A stretch of DNA of 64,000 bases from Puccinia triticina. Its lineage: Eukaryota; Basidiomycota; Pucciniomycetes; Pucciniales; Pucciniaceae. Below, piece by piece: positions 22,386-32,605 of the stretch. Positions within the stretch are counted from its first letter, which is position 1. Each line of letters opens with the position of its first letter. The stretch lies in NCBI RefSeq assembly GCF_026914185.1, contig NC_070566.1, forward strand, positions 5,766,001 to 5,830,000. Direction: 5' to 3'. The notes under the pieces are model-generated. The model worked only from the letters and a program-made list of their open reading frames with translations. It did not search any database and had not been told where the DNA came from. Both the position numbers and the translations under genes were made by a program.

Positions 22386-24177
22386 CTTTAAAGATGACCT
22401 CGCCAAAAGATATCTTTGAGCTCCTGAGGACCAAATGCTCCCGTTCTGACCAACGACAAAAGATCAAACTACTGAATCAACTCGTCCAACTCATCAATGA
22501 CCCGGCACCGGCATCGGATGTGACTCTGTCTTTCTGGGTGCGGCTCAAGTTGGAACTGGCCGAGCTCAAGATCACCTGGGACGAAGCCCTAGGCATATTA
22601 TTACAGTCCTACTTCAAGCCACCCGTTGGCTTGGAGCCAATGACGTTTGAGTTCACTGTCAATCAACAAATCAACAACAAGGCCCCTCCGCCATTTGATG
22701 ATGTGATGACAATCATTCAGTTTGCCTTCAAAAAACTGCGTAACAAGACGGGAGGCCCCTTGAATCCACTGTTGATTGTGACACCTGATCCTATGGCCAT
22801 GGAATTGGATTGCATTCAAGCGATCCAAAACCAGTCCCGCTATGTCCCTCCCCAACAGTGAGCTGGATCGCAACCACCTCACCAACAATCAACCTTATCC
22901 CTTGACAACCATTTCAAAGGAAAGGGCCACTCCGAAGCCCTTATCAAGAAGCACGGTGCACACGGCATCTATTGTGGTGCGCATGGTCACTGGTACCCAG
23001 ATTGCGCTCATTTCTGGAAAGACTTTGCGACTGGAAAAATCAACCCTCCGAGTGATGATTACAACAAGAAGGGATCCAAATATTGTCCGCCGTCTCAACC
23101 GGAATCTGGCAACCGATTGCAACAAGTCAACATACCAGAGGTATCCAATGGTGTTCTCGTTGACTCAGGCGCCTCTGCTCACGTAAGCGGCAACTCACCC
23201 TTGTTCCAAGTTGAAAGGAAACTAACTAGCCCTAGGACGTTTTACTTGGCTTTATCTGACTGCAATATCTTGGTTATGGAAATTGGAAGTGTGAATATAC
23301 CGACACCAACGGGTCCCCTGAAGATTGACAAATTGTACCACTGTCCGGGTGTTGATGGCATCATACTATTGATGGGGCAATTGTTGTCTTCTGGTTGGAA
23401 TCTTAAATATGACGGTACTCAAGCAGCACTAGTGGATCCTTGTAACAATAGCTAGATACAGTTTTCCATAACTATTGTTGGTCTCTCAAGACAAGTGCCT
23501 TCCTGCAATCTAAAAAGGTCACTCAAGTACCTTCCTTTGATTCCTACACATGGCACGTACGCCTTGGACATGTCTCAGATGAAGTTGTCAAACACTTCCT
23601 CCACCTCAATTACCCGGAAGTGAAGATCAACTGGAAGCAATTCTTCTGCAAACAATGCGCAAGATCAAAGAGCCTTGACAAGAAAACTCTTGGAATGGAG
23701 ATGCAAATTCCTTGAGATTAGCCCCTTGACTTTTGCGTATCGGATGTGATTGGTCCGCTGAATCTGGAAATCAACGGCTGCAGATATCTAGTCACACTGA
23801 GAGACCATGCCAGCACATATACGTTCTGCGCGCCAATGCAACACCAGAGCGATGTTCCGGAGAAGATCATGGGCTGGATTAGGCATCTGAAAACAGCTGG
23901 TGGGAAGGTTCTGACTTATCTGCGATGTGACAATGCTCTAGAGTACACCAAAAGCCTAAAACCCCAGCTTGAAGGGATTGGTACTACTCTTGCGCCGGTA
24001 ACCCCTTATTTGCCGGAACAGAACAGGGAAGCTGAACCTGTCAACAGGACCCTTGGAGACATGGCTAGAACAATGCTCCACGCCAGTGAATTGTCTAGCA
24101 AGTGGTGGAGCTTTGTATACTTGACAGCTGCGCACCTCCATAACCATTTACCTAACAGCAGGACTGGTGAAAAAACA
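22386..24177 (+). pseudogene. Copia-1: gag C-terminus, protease, integrase N-part
   Basis: The gag frame resumes at the hAT border (TSPKDIFELLRTKCSRSDQR) and runs to TGA at 22859. After a frame change, a protease with LVDSGASAHVSG (about 23155-23190) is followed by the GAG-pre-integrase finger (WHVRLGHV...FCKQCARSK, 23550-23675). In-frame TGA (23713) and TAG (23719) precede the integrase core: VSDVIGPL (first Asp), LRCDNALEYT (second Asp), and PEQNREAEPVNRTLG with the Glu region altered. The frame is cut at 24177 by a hAT-like element and resumes at 31899. Multiple stops and two insertions make it inactive. Confidence 0.82.
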
Positions 24178-24309
24178 TAGAGATGGCAACTTTGCACCCG
24201 TTGCGCGTACCTGCTATCCGCTGGCGGGTACCCGCCAACGCATGCGGGTGCAGGTGCGGGTGTCTTAGATTCCGGAAAAAAGCCGGTGGGTACCCGGGTA
24301 ATTAAATGC

Positions 24310-24800
24310 ACACCCGCAGACACCCGCCAGATCCCTTCCGGTTGCCAAGGTTGTATGTACAACCGCGGCAGCCATAAAGCTCCTCCCAGTCGCCGAGGTC
24401 ATACATACAACCTCTTCAACCAGGGGGGATTCCTTCCGGTGGCCGGGGCTGTATCTCGGCGACCAGAAGGAAATCCTCCTGGTCTCGGAGGTTATACAGC
24501 CTTGGCGAGCAAGAGGAAATCCTCCTGGTCCGAGAGGTTATGCAACCTCGGCAACCAGAAGGAAGTCCTTCTGGTCCGAGAGGTGATACAACCTCGGCGA
24601 CCAGAAGGAAGTCCTTTTGGTCCGAGAGGTTATACAACCTCGGCGACCAGAAGGAAGTCCTTCTGGTTGCAGAGTTTATACATCCTTGGCGACCAAGAGG
24701 GCTTCCTCCTGGTCGCAGAGGCTATACAACCTCGGTGACAACTCCTGGTTGCAGAGGCTACACAACCTCTGCAACCAGGCGTCAATATACTGATTGCAGA
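24310..24800. repeat. Palindrome array of GACCAGAAGG/CCTTCTGGTC type
   Basis: Near-tandem units of about 55 bp, each with two palindromes: GACCAGAAGGAAGTCCTTCT(GGTC) and GAGGTTATACAACCTC. Weaker copies recur at 31600-31730 beyond Gypsy-1, so the chromovirus inserted beside or within the array region. ORFs here are repeat artefacts. Confidence 0.82.
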
Positions 24801-24849
24801 AGTTATACAATGTCAGCGCCGGTCTCTTGTGCGACACGGGGCTGATAGG

Positions 24850-25467
24850 TTTTAGGTTCACACTGTAGCGGCTAGGTAGCGGCCAGCGGATAAGGGGTTG
24901 CACTATAGTTTTAAAGATAGTGGAAAGAAACCTCACCTCGACGCTAGGAAGCGGAGGGGCTAGCACCCTTACTTAAGTAAGGGGACGCGGCAATAAATCA
25001 AGCCAAGCGCCGTTGCTCAAAACAAGGAATGAGCTTCTTGTTCTTCTAGGATACAGGTGTTATGACAACCACCTGTACCTAGGAAAATAAACAAAGGAGA
25101 TTGAAGCTTTAAAGGAAAAGGTTAGTAGACTATTGGAAAACCCCACTCACTATAATTCTAGTAAGGTGCACGGGTTTTTATGGTAATAATCTTGGGGGAA
25201 AGATCCCCCCCTTTTATATTACAGGGACCTGATCCTCCTTTGAGTCAAGGCCCCAGAGGGATCCTTAACTCCAAGGAGGGGGAAGAGGTCCACGGAATTC
25301 AGAGGAGGAATTACATGAATAATTATTTAATCTCTCTATGTATGGTAAATCCATAGAGAGATATACTTCATTAGTACATTATTATTCTCAATCAAGGTAA
25401 ATAAATAATAAGTGTGAAATCATAGAGTTTAGTACATATAAAGTGATGATTGCAACAAAAGTAATAT
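24850..25467. other. Interior of the hAT-like element, no gene
   Basis: No coding content. Short self-complementary pieces are present: CTTACTTAAGTAAG near 24970, GGGGGAAAGATCCCCCC near 25194, CTCTCTATGTATGG...CCATAGAGAG near 25330. It may be part of a further small element into which Gypsy-1 inserted (see the tRNA-like sequence at 31462). Confidence 0.4.
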
Positions 25468-25658
25468 TGTTATGAGCCGCGCTTGCGCGCCGTAGCGCAT
25501 CTCAGAGACATGTCACTAGCTTGTACATACATGTCACGCTTCCCAAACCATAAGGGGAAGCTGAGGAGGGATCATCTAACTTTCCTCATCTAGCAATCTA
25601 CTATTTAGCTAGACAACCAGAACCAGAGCCTCACTTCCCCAATAGACCGACCCTAACA
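25468..25658 (+). repeat. Gypsy-1 5' LTR
   Basis: 191 bp, TG...CA ends, followed directly by TATTGCTAGATC. The same leader follows the LTR of Gypsy-3, so the primer-binding region is shared, but I do not recognise the tRNA it would pair with. Confidence 0.9.
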
Positions 25659-25834
25659 TATTGCTAGATCTCATCACGGGGAACGAGGCCAAAACCAGAA
25701 AGAAACCGAATTAGAAAACCAAACTCAAACAGGAAACTGGCCGAGATAACTCAGAACGAATCAGAACAGAAAACAGAGCAAGACAACCACACCTCCATCC
25801 TATTTGAACACCGACCTCGACCCACCAACACCAG

Positions 25835-26824
25835 ATGGCCGACGACTCTGCAGCCCTACGTGCTTGGGTGGACAAACTCTTAGCTGCTGTCCAGGAAGAG
25901 AGGGGGCACCGCCAACGAGCCAAAGCGGACCTAGCATCAGCTCGAGCAGGTATGGTCGCACCCGCCGTAGTCCCTATGGTACCCGATCAGATACCGGCGG
26001 ACACCCCTGCAAAAGGACCCAAAATCGGCCTCCCAGACAAGTACGATGGCACCAGAGGGGCCAAGGCGGAAGTTTATGTCACTCAGATTGGGCTTTATGT
26101 CCTCTCGAACCCCAGGATGTTCCCTGACGACAGGAGCAAAGTCATCTTCTTGATCTCATACTTAACCGGACAAGCAAGCGAGTGGGCCCAGCCCTACACG
26201 GCGAAACTATTCGCAGGACAGCCGGTCACTTATCTCGAGTTTTTGACAGCCTTCCAGATGATGTACTACGACACCAAGCGCAAATCTAGAGCCGAGAAAG
26301 CTATATGACAGCTAAAGCAGACGAAATCGGTGGCGCATTACACCTTCCAATTCAACCAACACACCGCTAACACGGGCTGGGAAGTTTCGACACTCATGAG
26401 CCAGTACCACCAGGGCCTCAAGAAGGACATCTGTTTAGCCCTGGTCCTTGCAAGGGTGCACTTCACGGCGCTCACGGACCTCTGTAACCTGGCATTGAAG
26501 ATTGACAATGAGATCAACGGCACCGACCCATGTGCTCCGGATTCCGCCTCAACGGTCGACCCTAACGCGATGGATCTGTCGGCGATGCGCGGGACGCTCT
26601 CGAATACGGAGAAGGCCGACATGATGAAGGCCGGACTTTGCTTCTACTGCGGCGAAAAGGGCCACATAGCCAGGGGTTGCCCGAAGAAAGGGAAGGGGAA
26701 GGGCAAGGCGGCGGCGAGGATCGCGGAATTGGAGGAGGAGGTGCGCCGACTGAACACAAACATCGGGACGAGTGGAGGCGCGGGAAGGGCGGAGGAGTCA
26801 AAAAATGGCGCTGCTCGGGAGTGA
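25835..26824 (+). pseudogene. Gypsy-1 gag with CCHC zinc knuckle
   Basis: Starts MADDSAALRAWVDKL. The capsid region spans KYDGTRGAKAEVYVTQIGLY to LARVHFTALTDLCNLAL, followed by a zinc knuckle CFYCGEKGHIARGC (about 26638-26680) and a basic stretch. One in-frame TGA at 26306 lies where the Gypsy-3 gag has Arg. The stop at 26822 lies 16 bases after an A AAA AAT heptamer; pol continues in the -1 frame. Confidence 0.88.
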
Positions 26825-26846
26825 AGGTTGTGCCTCCCCCGAGCAG
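26800..26846 (+). promoter_or_regulatory. Probable -1 ribosomal frameshift signal, gag-pol of Gypsy-1
   Basis: Heptamer AAAAAAT (26800-26806) sits in the gag frame as A AAA AAT. A stem follows: CTGCTCGGG (26811-26819) pairs with CCCGAGCAG (26838-26846), and the loop contains the gag stop. The pol frame is -1 relative to gag. The same layout with compensatory changes is found in Gypsy-3. Confidence 0.65.
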
Positions 26847-29800
26847 TAGGGATACTGTAATTGCTAAAGTAGGATCTTGTAATATTGTCAACACCAATGC
26901 AATTGATCCGAGGCTGTTTGCTAGCCTTTCCTTCTCTACTTTACAGAACCCCCAAGCCACAACCCCCCTCTCTGCCACATTCCTGATTGACTCAGGAGCC
27001 ACTCACGACGTCCTGAGCGAGCAGTTTGCCGCCAGAATGGACTTGAGACTGGTCCAGTCTCCAAATGAGAGAACCATATCCGGCTTTGATGGATCCAAAA
27101 GCCGGTCGTCCAAGGAGACCCATCTATTACTCGACTCAGACCTGAACCCTACAACCTTCATCATCACGCGGCTTAAGGACACGTACGACGGGATTCTGGG
27201 GATGCCCTGGATCAGAAAGCATGGGCACCGCATTGATTGGCGCGGACGCCGGCTGACACCGAGACAGACTAGGATCGCCGCTGTCGAGACAGTGTCGCCA
27301 CCTCCGCCAAAAACCTCGCAGGACGGGGAGGAGCCCGACGCGAGGCAAGCGAGGAGAAGTGACGAGGGGGTGCCCGCCTTGTGCGGGATAACGCCCCCGC
27401 GATGTGAGTCCTTTGACAACCTCACCCCTTAAACCAGTTAAGAGCAACTGGCAAGTGGATTGCACCATTAGGACATCCTTTGGAGCCGACATTGATACAC
27501 CAAACCGAAGCGACCGGTGAAGACAGCGCGAGACCGAGGGCTGGATACACCCGGACCGCCCCACAGGACATCATCGCGACCGCCACGGCGGTTTCGTCTA
27601 TGCCGACAAGAGCCTCCAGCGACGGGGAGGAGCCCGTAGGGAGGTACGCGAGGCAAAGTGACGAGGGGGTGCCTGCTTCAGGCGGGATGACACCCCCGCG
27701 ATGTGAGTCCACCACCCATTCTCCATTGGATTTGTTAGGGGCAACTGGCAAGCGGGCACGCCCCTTAGAACATTCTCCACGGGACCTACGGATGTCATAC
27801 GCGGAAACAGCGCAACGTGGGGACATCGCAGCCATTCCAATGGCTTCGTCAACACCAAAAGAAACCTCCAGCGACAGGGAGGAGCCCGTAGGGAGGCCAG
27901 CGAGGTTAAATGACGAGGTGGTGCGCAAAATAGATGCAATAACACCCCCGCGATGTGAGTCCAGCACCTCTCCCACTCACCAAATGTCCATAAGAACAAC
28001 TGGCAAGCGGGCACACCCTGTAGAACTTCTTAGAACGGCAACAGTCAACGTGGCTAAGGTTGCTTGGAGCACCTCGGCCCAGCTGGCGGCGCAGGCAAAC
28101 CGGGACGTACCTCCCAAATCAGTTGAAGAACTAGTCCCTCACCGATATCATTGCCACATCGGGATGTTCAGGAAGACCGACGCACAGCGACTCCCACCCC
28201 AACGCAAGTACGATTTCCGAGTTGATCTAGTACCCGGTGCAGTCCCCCACGCAAGCAGGATAATTCCACTATCCCCTGCGGAGAACGCGGCTCTGGACAC
28301 GCTGATCAGGGAGGGGTTGGAGCATGGAACTATCCGTAGGACTACGTCCCCGTGGGCGGCCCCGGTCCTGTTTACAGGAAAAAAAGACGGTAATCTGCGG
28401 CCTTGTTTTGACTACCGGCGATTAAACGCGGTTACGGTGAAGAACAAATACCCTCTACCCCTCACGATGGATTTGGTGGACAGTCTACTAGACGCAGACA
28501 CGTTCACCAAGTTAGATCTGCGTAACACATACGGCAACCTCAGGGTGGCGGAAGGCGACAAGGAGAAGTTGGCGTTCGTGTGTTGAGCGGGACAGTTTGC
28601 ACCTCTCACTATGCCTTTCGGCCCGACGGGAGCTCCCGGGTTTTTCCAATTTTTCATCCAAGACATATTGCTGGGAAGAATCGGCAAAGATACGGCGGCA
28701 TATCTGGACGATATTATGATCTATACACAACGCGACACGGACCATGAAGGAGCGGTTGAAGAAATTCTGGAAATACTCAGCAAACATCAACTCTGGCTTA
28801 AGCCAGAGAAATGCGAATTCTCCAGAGCTGAAGTCGAGTACCTTGGCCTGCTAATATCGTGCAACCAAGTACGGATGGACCTGGCGGAAGTTAAAGTGGT
28901 TTCGGACTGGCCGGCACCCTCCAACGTGACTGAATTACAACGGTTCATCGGGTTCGCTAACTTCTACAGGCGGTTCATTAGCCATTTCTCACGGACGACG
29001 AGACCACTGCACGACCTTACCAATTCAGGGACCAGATTCGCGTGGGATAAACGTTGTGACGAAGCGTTTGAGACCCTCAAGACTCTATTCACATCGGCGC
29101 CCATCCTGAAAATAGCGGACCCGTACAGACCGTTCCTACTGGAGTGCGATTGCTTGGATTTCGCGTTAGGCGCAGTCCTATTGCAAGTGTGCACGAAGGA
29201 CAACAAGTTGCATCCAGTGGCGTACCTTTCACGATCCCTTATCCAGGCAGAACAAAACTACGAAATTTTCGATAAGGAACTCCTAGCGATTGTAGCGGCG
29301 TTCAAAGAATGGCGCCACTACTTAGAAGGGAACCCCAACCGACTGAAGGCCATTGTGTACACCGACCATAGAAATCTAGAAAGCTTCATGACTAGCAAAA
29401 GACTCACCAGACGACAGGCGAGATGGGTGGAAACACTGGGAAATTTCGATTTTGAGATCATTTTTCGACCAGGCCGACAGGCGATCAAACCGGATGCGTT
29501 ATCCAGACGACCAGACCTCGCGCCGAAAAAGGAGGAGAAGTTGACGTTTGGCCAGCTGTTGAAACCTTCAAACATCACTCCCGAAACCTTTGCGGCCATC
29601 GCCGAAATCAATGAGTTTTTCGTCGATGAATCCGTGGACCTGGAGGACGCCGACCGTTGGTTCGCGATAGACATCCTGGGAGTAGATGAGACCGAGGTCG
29701 AGGAAGTAGAGAAACGAGCAGACCTCATACCAACGGACGCAGACCTGATAAGTTTGATCTGCGCCGCCACCAACACTGACCCCAGACTGACACAACTAAT

Positions 29801-31174
29801 TAGCGAGTGTCAGGATGCATCGGCTGGGCAACGGGGATACTACTATAAGGACGGCGTGTTGTACAAACAGGGGCGGATCGAAGTCCCAGGGGATGAATCC
29901 CTCAAGACCACAATTCTCAGGACTTGACACAATTGTCTCCCAGCCGGCCATCCAGGACAGGCGAAAACGTTGGCGCTGGTGCGGCGATGCTTCAGCTGGC
30001 CGGGACAAAAGAGGTTCGTGAACCGGTACGTGGACGGGTGTGAATTGTGCCAACGCGTCAAAGGGTCAACACAAAAGCCCTTTGGAACGTTGGAACCCCT
30101 GCCAATACCCGCGGGCCCGTGGACCGATATCTCGTACGACATGATCACAGATCTTCCGGAGTTGAATGGCAGCGACAGTATCCTCACTGTGGTGGATTGA
30201 CTCACGAAAATGGCCCATTTCATATCTTGTAAGAAGACCATGACCGCGGAGGAATTAGCCGACCTGTTACTCCGGCAAGTGTGGAGGCTTCACGGGACTC
30301 CTAAAACAATAGTATCCGACAGAGGGAGCGTCTTCATTTCGCAAACAACGAGAGAGCTCAGCAAACGACTAGGCATCAGATTATGCCCTTCCACCGCGTA
30401 TCATCCGCAGACGGACGGACAGTCGGAGATTGTGAACAAGGCCATCAAACAATACCTCAGGCATTTTGTGGGATACCACCAGGACAACTGGGAGGGACTA
30501 TTGGCGGTGGTGGAATTTTCACACAACAATCAAGAACATGTGTCCATTGGAATGTCGCCGTTCCGGGCGAACTACGGGTTCAATTTGACGTACGGAGGGA
30601 TTCCATCTTCTGAACAGTGTCTACCGTTGGTCAAGAAGCAATTGCAGGCGTTAGCGACGGTGCAGGACGAATTGAAAGCAACCCTTGAAGCGGCACAGGC
30701 ATCAATGAAACGCCAATTTGACCGCAAGGTGGCGCCTACTCCAAAATGGCAGGTAGGGGATGCAGTGTGGCTAAACAGCAAACACATATCCACTACCAGA
30801 CCCTGCCCCAAATTGTCTCACAGATGGCTGGGACCCTTCCCCATAACAGAACAGATATCTCCATCCGCGTATAAGCTGACTTTGCCTCTTTCAATGAGGG
30901 GGGTCCATCCTAAATTTCATGTTTCAGTTCTCCGGAAGCACGCGCCGGACACGATCCAGTGACGGTCAAAGGGGCGGAAGAGTGGGAGGTGGCGGAGATA
31001 CTGGACTGTAGGAAACACCGGCAAAGGAAGGAATACCTAGTGGCGTGGAAAGGATACAGACCAGAAGAAAACTCGTGGGAACCGGAATCAAATCTCACAA
31101 ATTGCCAACAACTAGTCACGGAATTCAACAACAAATTTCCGGAAGCAGCGGCGCGGCATAGGAGGAGGAGGTGA
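26824..31174 (+). pseudogene. Gypsy-1 pol: protease, RT, RNase H, integrase, chromodomain
   Basis: The protease has FLIDSGATHDVLS (about 26980). A long linker holds three copies of a GEEPVGR...DEGV...TPPRCES module. A frameshift lies near 27430. The RT has AYLDDIMIYT (about 28700), and RNase H has ECDCLDFALGAVL, FDKELLAIVAAFKEW and YTDHRNLESF. The integrase has the Cys pair of its zinc finger (CELCQR), WTDISYDMI, IVSDRGSVF and YHPQTDGQSE, so D, D and E are all kept. After a second frameshift near 30958, a chromodomain (WEVAEILDCRKHRQ...YLVAWKGY...NSWEPESNL) ends at 31174. TGA stops at 28584, 29925 and 30198 interrupt the frame. Chromodomains direct integration to marked chromatin; that is known for the group and inferred here. 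Confidence 0.9.
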
Positions 31175-31270
31175 TTCAAATGATGGGTTAGGCTTTTTAC
31201 CTACGGGGTTTTTTAATGCCACCCAGGGAGAGGACACAAGCCGGGGGCTTGAGCGTTAAGGGCGGGATAG

Positions 31271-31461
31271 TGTTATGAGCCGCGGTTGCGCGCCGTAGCG
31301 CATCTCAGAGACATGTCACTACCTTGTACATACATGTCACGCTTCCCAAACCATAAGGGGAAGCTGAGGAGGGATCATCTAACTCTCCTCATCTAGCAAT
31401 CTACTATTTAGCTAGACAACCAGAACCAGAGCCTCACTTCCCCAACAGACCGACCCTAACA
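31271..31461 (+). repeat. Gypsy-1 3' LTR
   Basis: 191 bp, preceded by GGGCGGGATAG, a short purine-rich tract that fits the plus-strand primer site. Four differences from the 5' LTR. Confidence 0.9.
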
Positions 31462-31545
31462 AATATTATAAGACAACAGGAGGACTTGAACACAGGATCT
31501 TACACAAGATCAAGATCAATCTTAAGGTAGCCTTTAGCCATTAGG
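31462..31545 (-). repeat. tRNA-like (SINE head) sequence
   Basis: Read on the minus strand it begins TAACCTAATGGCTAAAGG, resembling a tRNA A box region. About 45 bases later comes GTGTTCAAGTCCTCC, close to the B box consensus GGTTCAANTCC. It is too degenerate and lacks a clear cloverleaf for a functional tRNA. This is the pattern of a tRNA-derived SINE head, interrupted at its 3' side by Gypsy-1. Confidence 0.45.
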
Positions 31546-31898
31546 TTACATGAGATGTAATTATCATTGTAGGCACATGGACAATTGTCTCAGTGGCTGG
31601 CATACAACCTCTGCGACCAGAAGGAAATTCTCCTGGTTGCAGAGGTCATATTGCAAGCAGAAGGGTTTCCTTCTGGTCGCCAAAGCCATATGGCCTCTTT
31701 GACCGGAAGGGATTGCTTCCGGTCGCCAAGGAAGGGGCGGGTACCTGCGGATATCCGCGCGGGTACCCGCCCAGGCAGGCAGGTACCCGCCAACGAGTGC
31801 GGATGCGGATGTGGATGTCAGTAATTGGCCAAATAGACCAGCGGGTACCCGCACCCGCGCGGGTACCCGGGTGCAAAAGTGCCATCTCTAACAAAACA

Positions 31899-32054
31899 CC
31901 TCTCAAGATTCTGTACCAGAGGAAACCAATAGCGGTGACACTCTTTCCATTCAGGGCTAGGGCCATTATTCATATCCCAAAAGAGCAAAGGAAGAAGCTG
32001 GACGAGAGAGCGCGTGAAGGCCTGTCAGCCTTAGAGTCAACTCAGCTGACCTAA
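31899..32054 (+). pseudogene. Copia-1 integrase, C-terminal continuation
   Basis: Directly after the hAT-like element the frame reads PLKILYQRKPIAVTLFPFRA and continues with IIHIPKEQRKKLDERAREG, the conserved segment after the integrase core in Copia polyproteins. It breaks off near 32030. The next recognisable Copia-1 part is the RT at about 38870. The lost part was replaced by about 1.3 kb of foreign sequence that itself received Copia-2. Confidence 0.78.
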
Positions 32055-32172
32055 AGCCTGCCTTTTTTAACTTTTACATATGAATTACTTCATATCTTTT
32101 TCATCTTTAGAGATAACATTGTTTTGAATTCATATTCTTTTTCCTCATGCAATTATAACCCTAGTTAAAACT

Positions 32173-32466
32173 TGTTGAGGTTGGCTCATTTGGTTGTCTG
32201 CTTCGATCTTCATTTCTCATCCGCTCATCTCATGTCACACGCCTGTCACATTGTTTCTTTGTTTCCGCTCGACTACATAACCTGGAGTAGCAGACGTTGG
32301 AAAGGCTTTCCTCATCCTTTCCAACACACTCACCATACTCGTGTCTGCTGCTTCAGGTAAGTTTCATCTCTCTATATTTCCTATAGTTGTCTCATATGAA
32401 ATCAATATCCTTTCCAACACACTCACCATACTCGTGTCTGCTGCTTCAGTCCCATTTATTTCATCA
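32173..32466 (+). repeat. Copia-2 5' LTR
   Basis: 294 bp. Contains an internal direct repeat of about 45 bases (TCCTTTCCAACACACTCACC...GCTTCAG, twice). Followed by GGTTATGAGTCCCAGTTG, the likely primer-binding region. Confidence 0.9.
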
Positions 32467-32605
32467 GGTTATGAGTCCCAGTTGCTCTTCCTAGTCAAGC
32501 GCAACCTCCAGCACGTAAAACACTCGGAAAATAGTGTGTTCCCCCCAACATGATAAGGATCAAAAACCCCTCTTCGTTACACTCTACGAAACGAACTCGG
32601 TCATC

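Larger units (their letters stand above)
25468..31461 (+). mobile_element. Gypsy-1: full-length Ty3/Gypsy chromovirus, degenerate
   Basis: Two 191-bp LTRs (25468-25658 and 31271-31461), each starting TGTTATGAG and ending CCTAACA, are flanked by the 5-bp duplication AATAT (25463-25467, 31462-31466). I count four substitutions between the LTRs. Gene order is gag, protease, RT, RNase H, integrase, chromodomain, the chromovirus arrangement. At least four in-frame TGA stops and two frameshifts disable it. Confidence 0.93.
24178..31890. mobile_element. Non-autonomous hAT-like element with CGGGTACCCG subterminal repeats, hosting Gypsy-1
   Basis: Ends TAGAGATGGCAACTTTGCAC at 24178 and, inverted, TAGAGATGGCACTTTTGCAC at 31890. 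Flanking 8-bp sequences AAAAAACA (24170-24177) and ACAAAACA (31891-31898) differ by one base, as expected for a hAT target duplication. Removing the element joins Copia-1 integrase codons in frame (RTGEKT to PLKILYQRKP). The subterminal zones share CGGGTACCCGC words with the complete hAT nearby, suggesting mobilisation by that transposase. It carries a second kind of palindrome array and the 6-kb chromovirus. Without Gypsy-1 it is about 1.7 kb and has no gene. Confidence 0.82.

Noticed and set aside
24286..24845. ORFs of 100-150 codons in the second palindrome array
   Set aside because: Same reason: both strands and several frames are open because of the repeat unit (PEG/GCRGY words), with no start context or introns.
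25468..31461. Gypsy-1 and Gypsy-3 as two LTR-sharing halves of one element
   Set aside because: Each has its own gag, leader and frameshift signal, and Gypsy-1 is closed by its own LTR pair and AATAT duplication.
31462..31545. A functional tRNA gene
   Set aside because: Only box-like motifs are present; acceptor and anticodon stems do not form.
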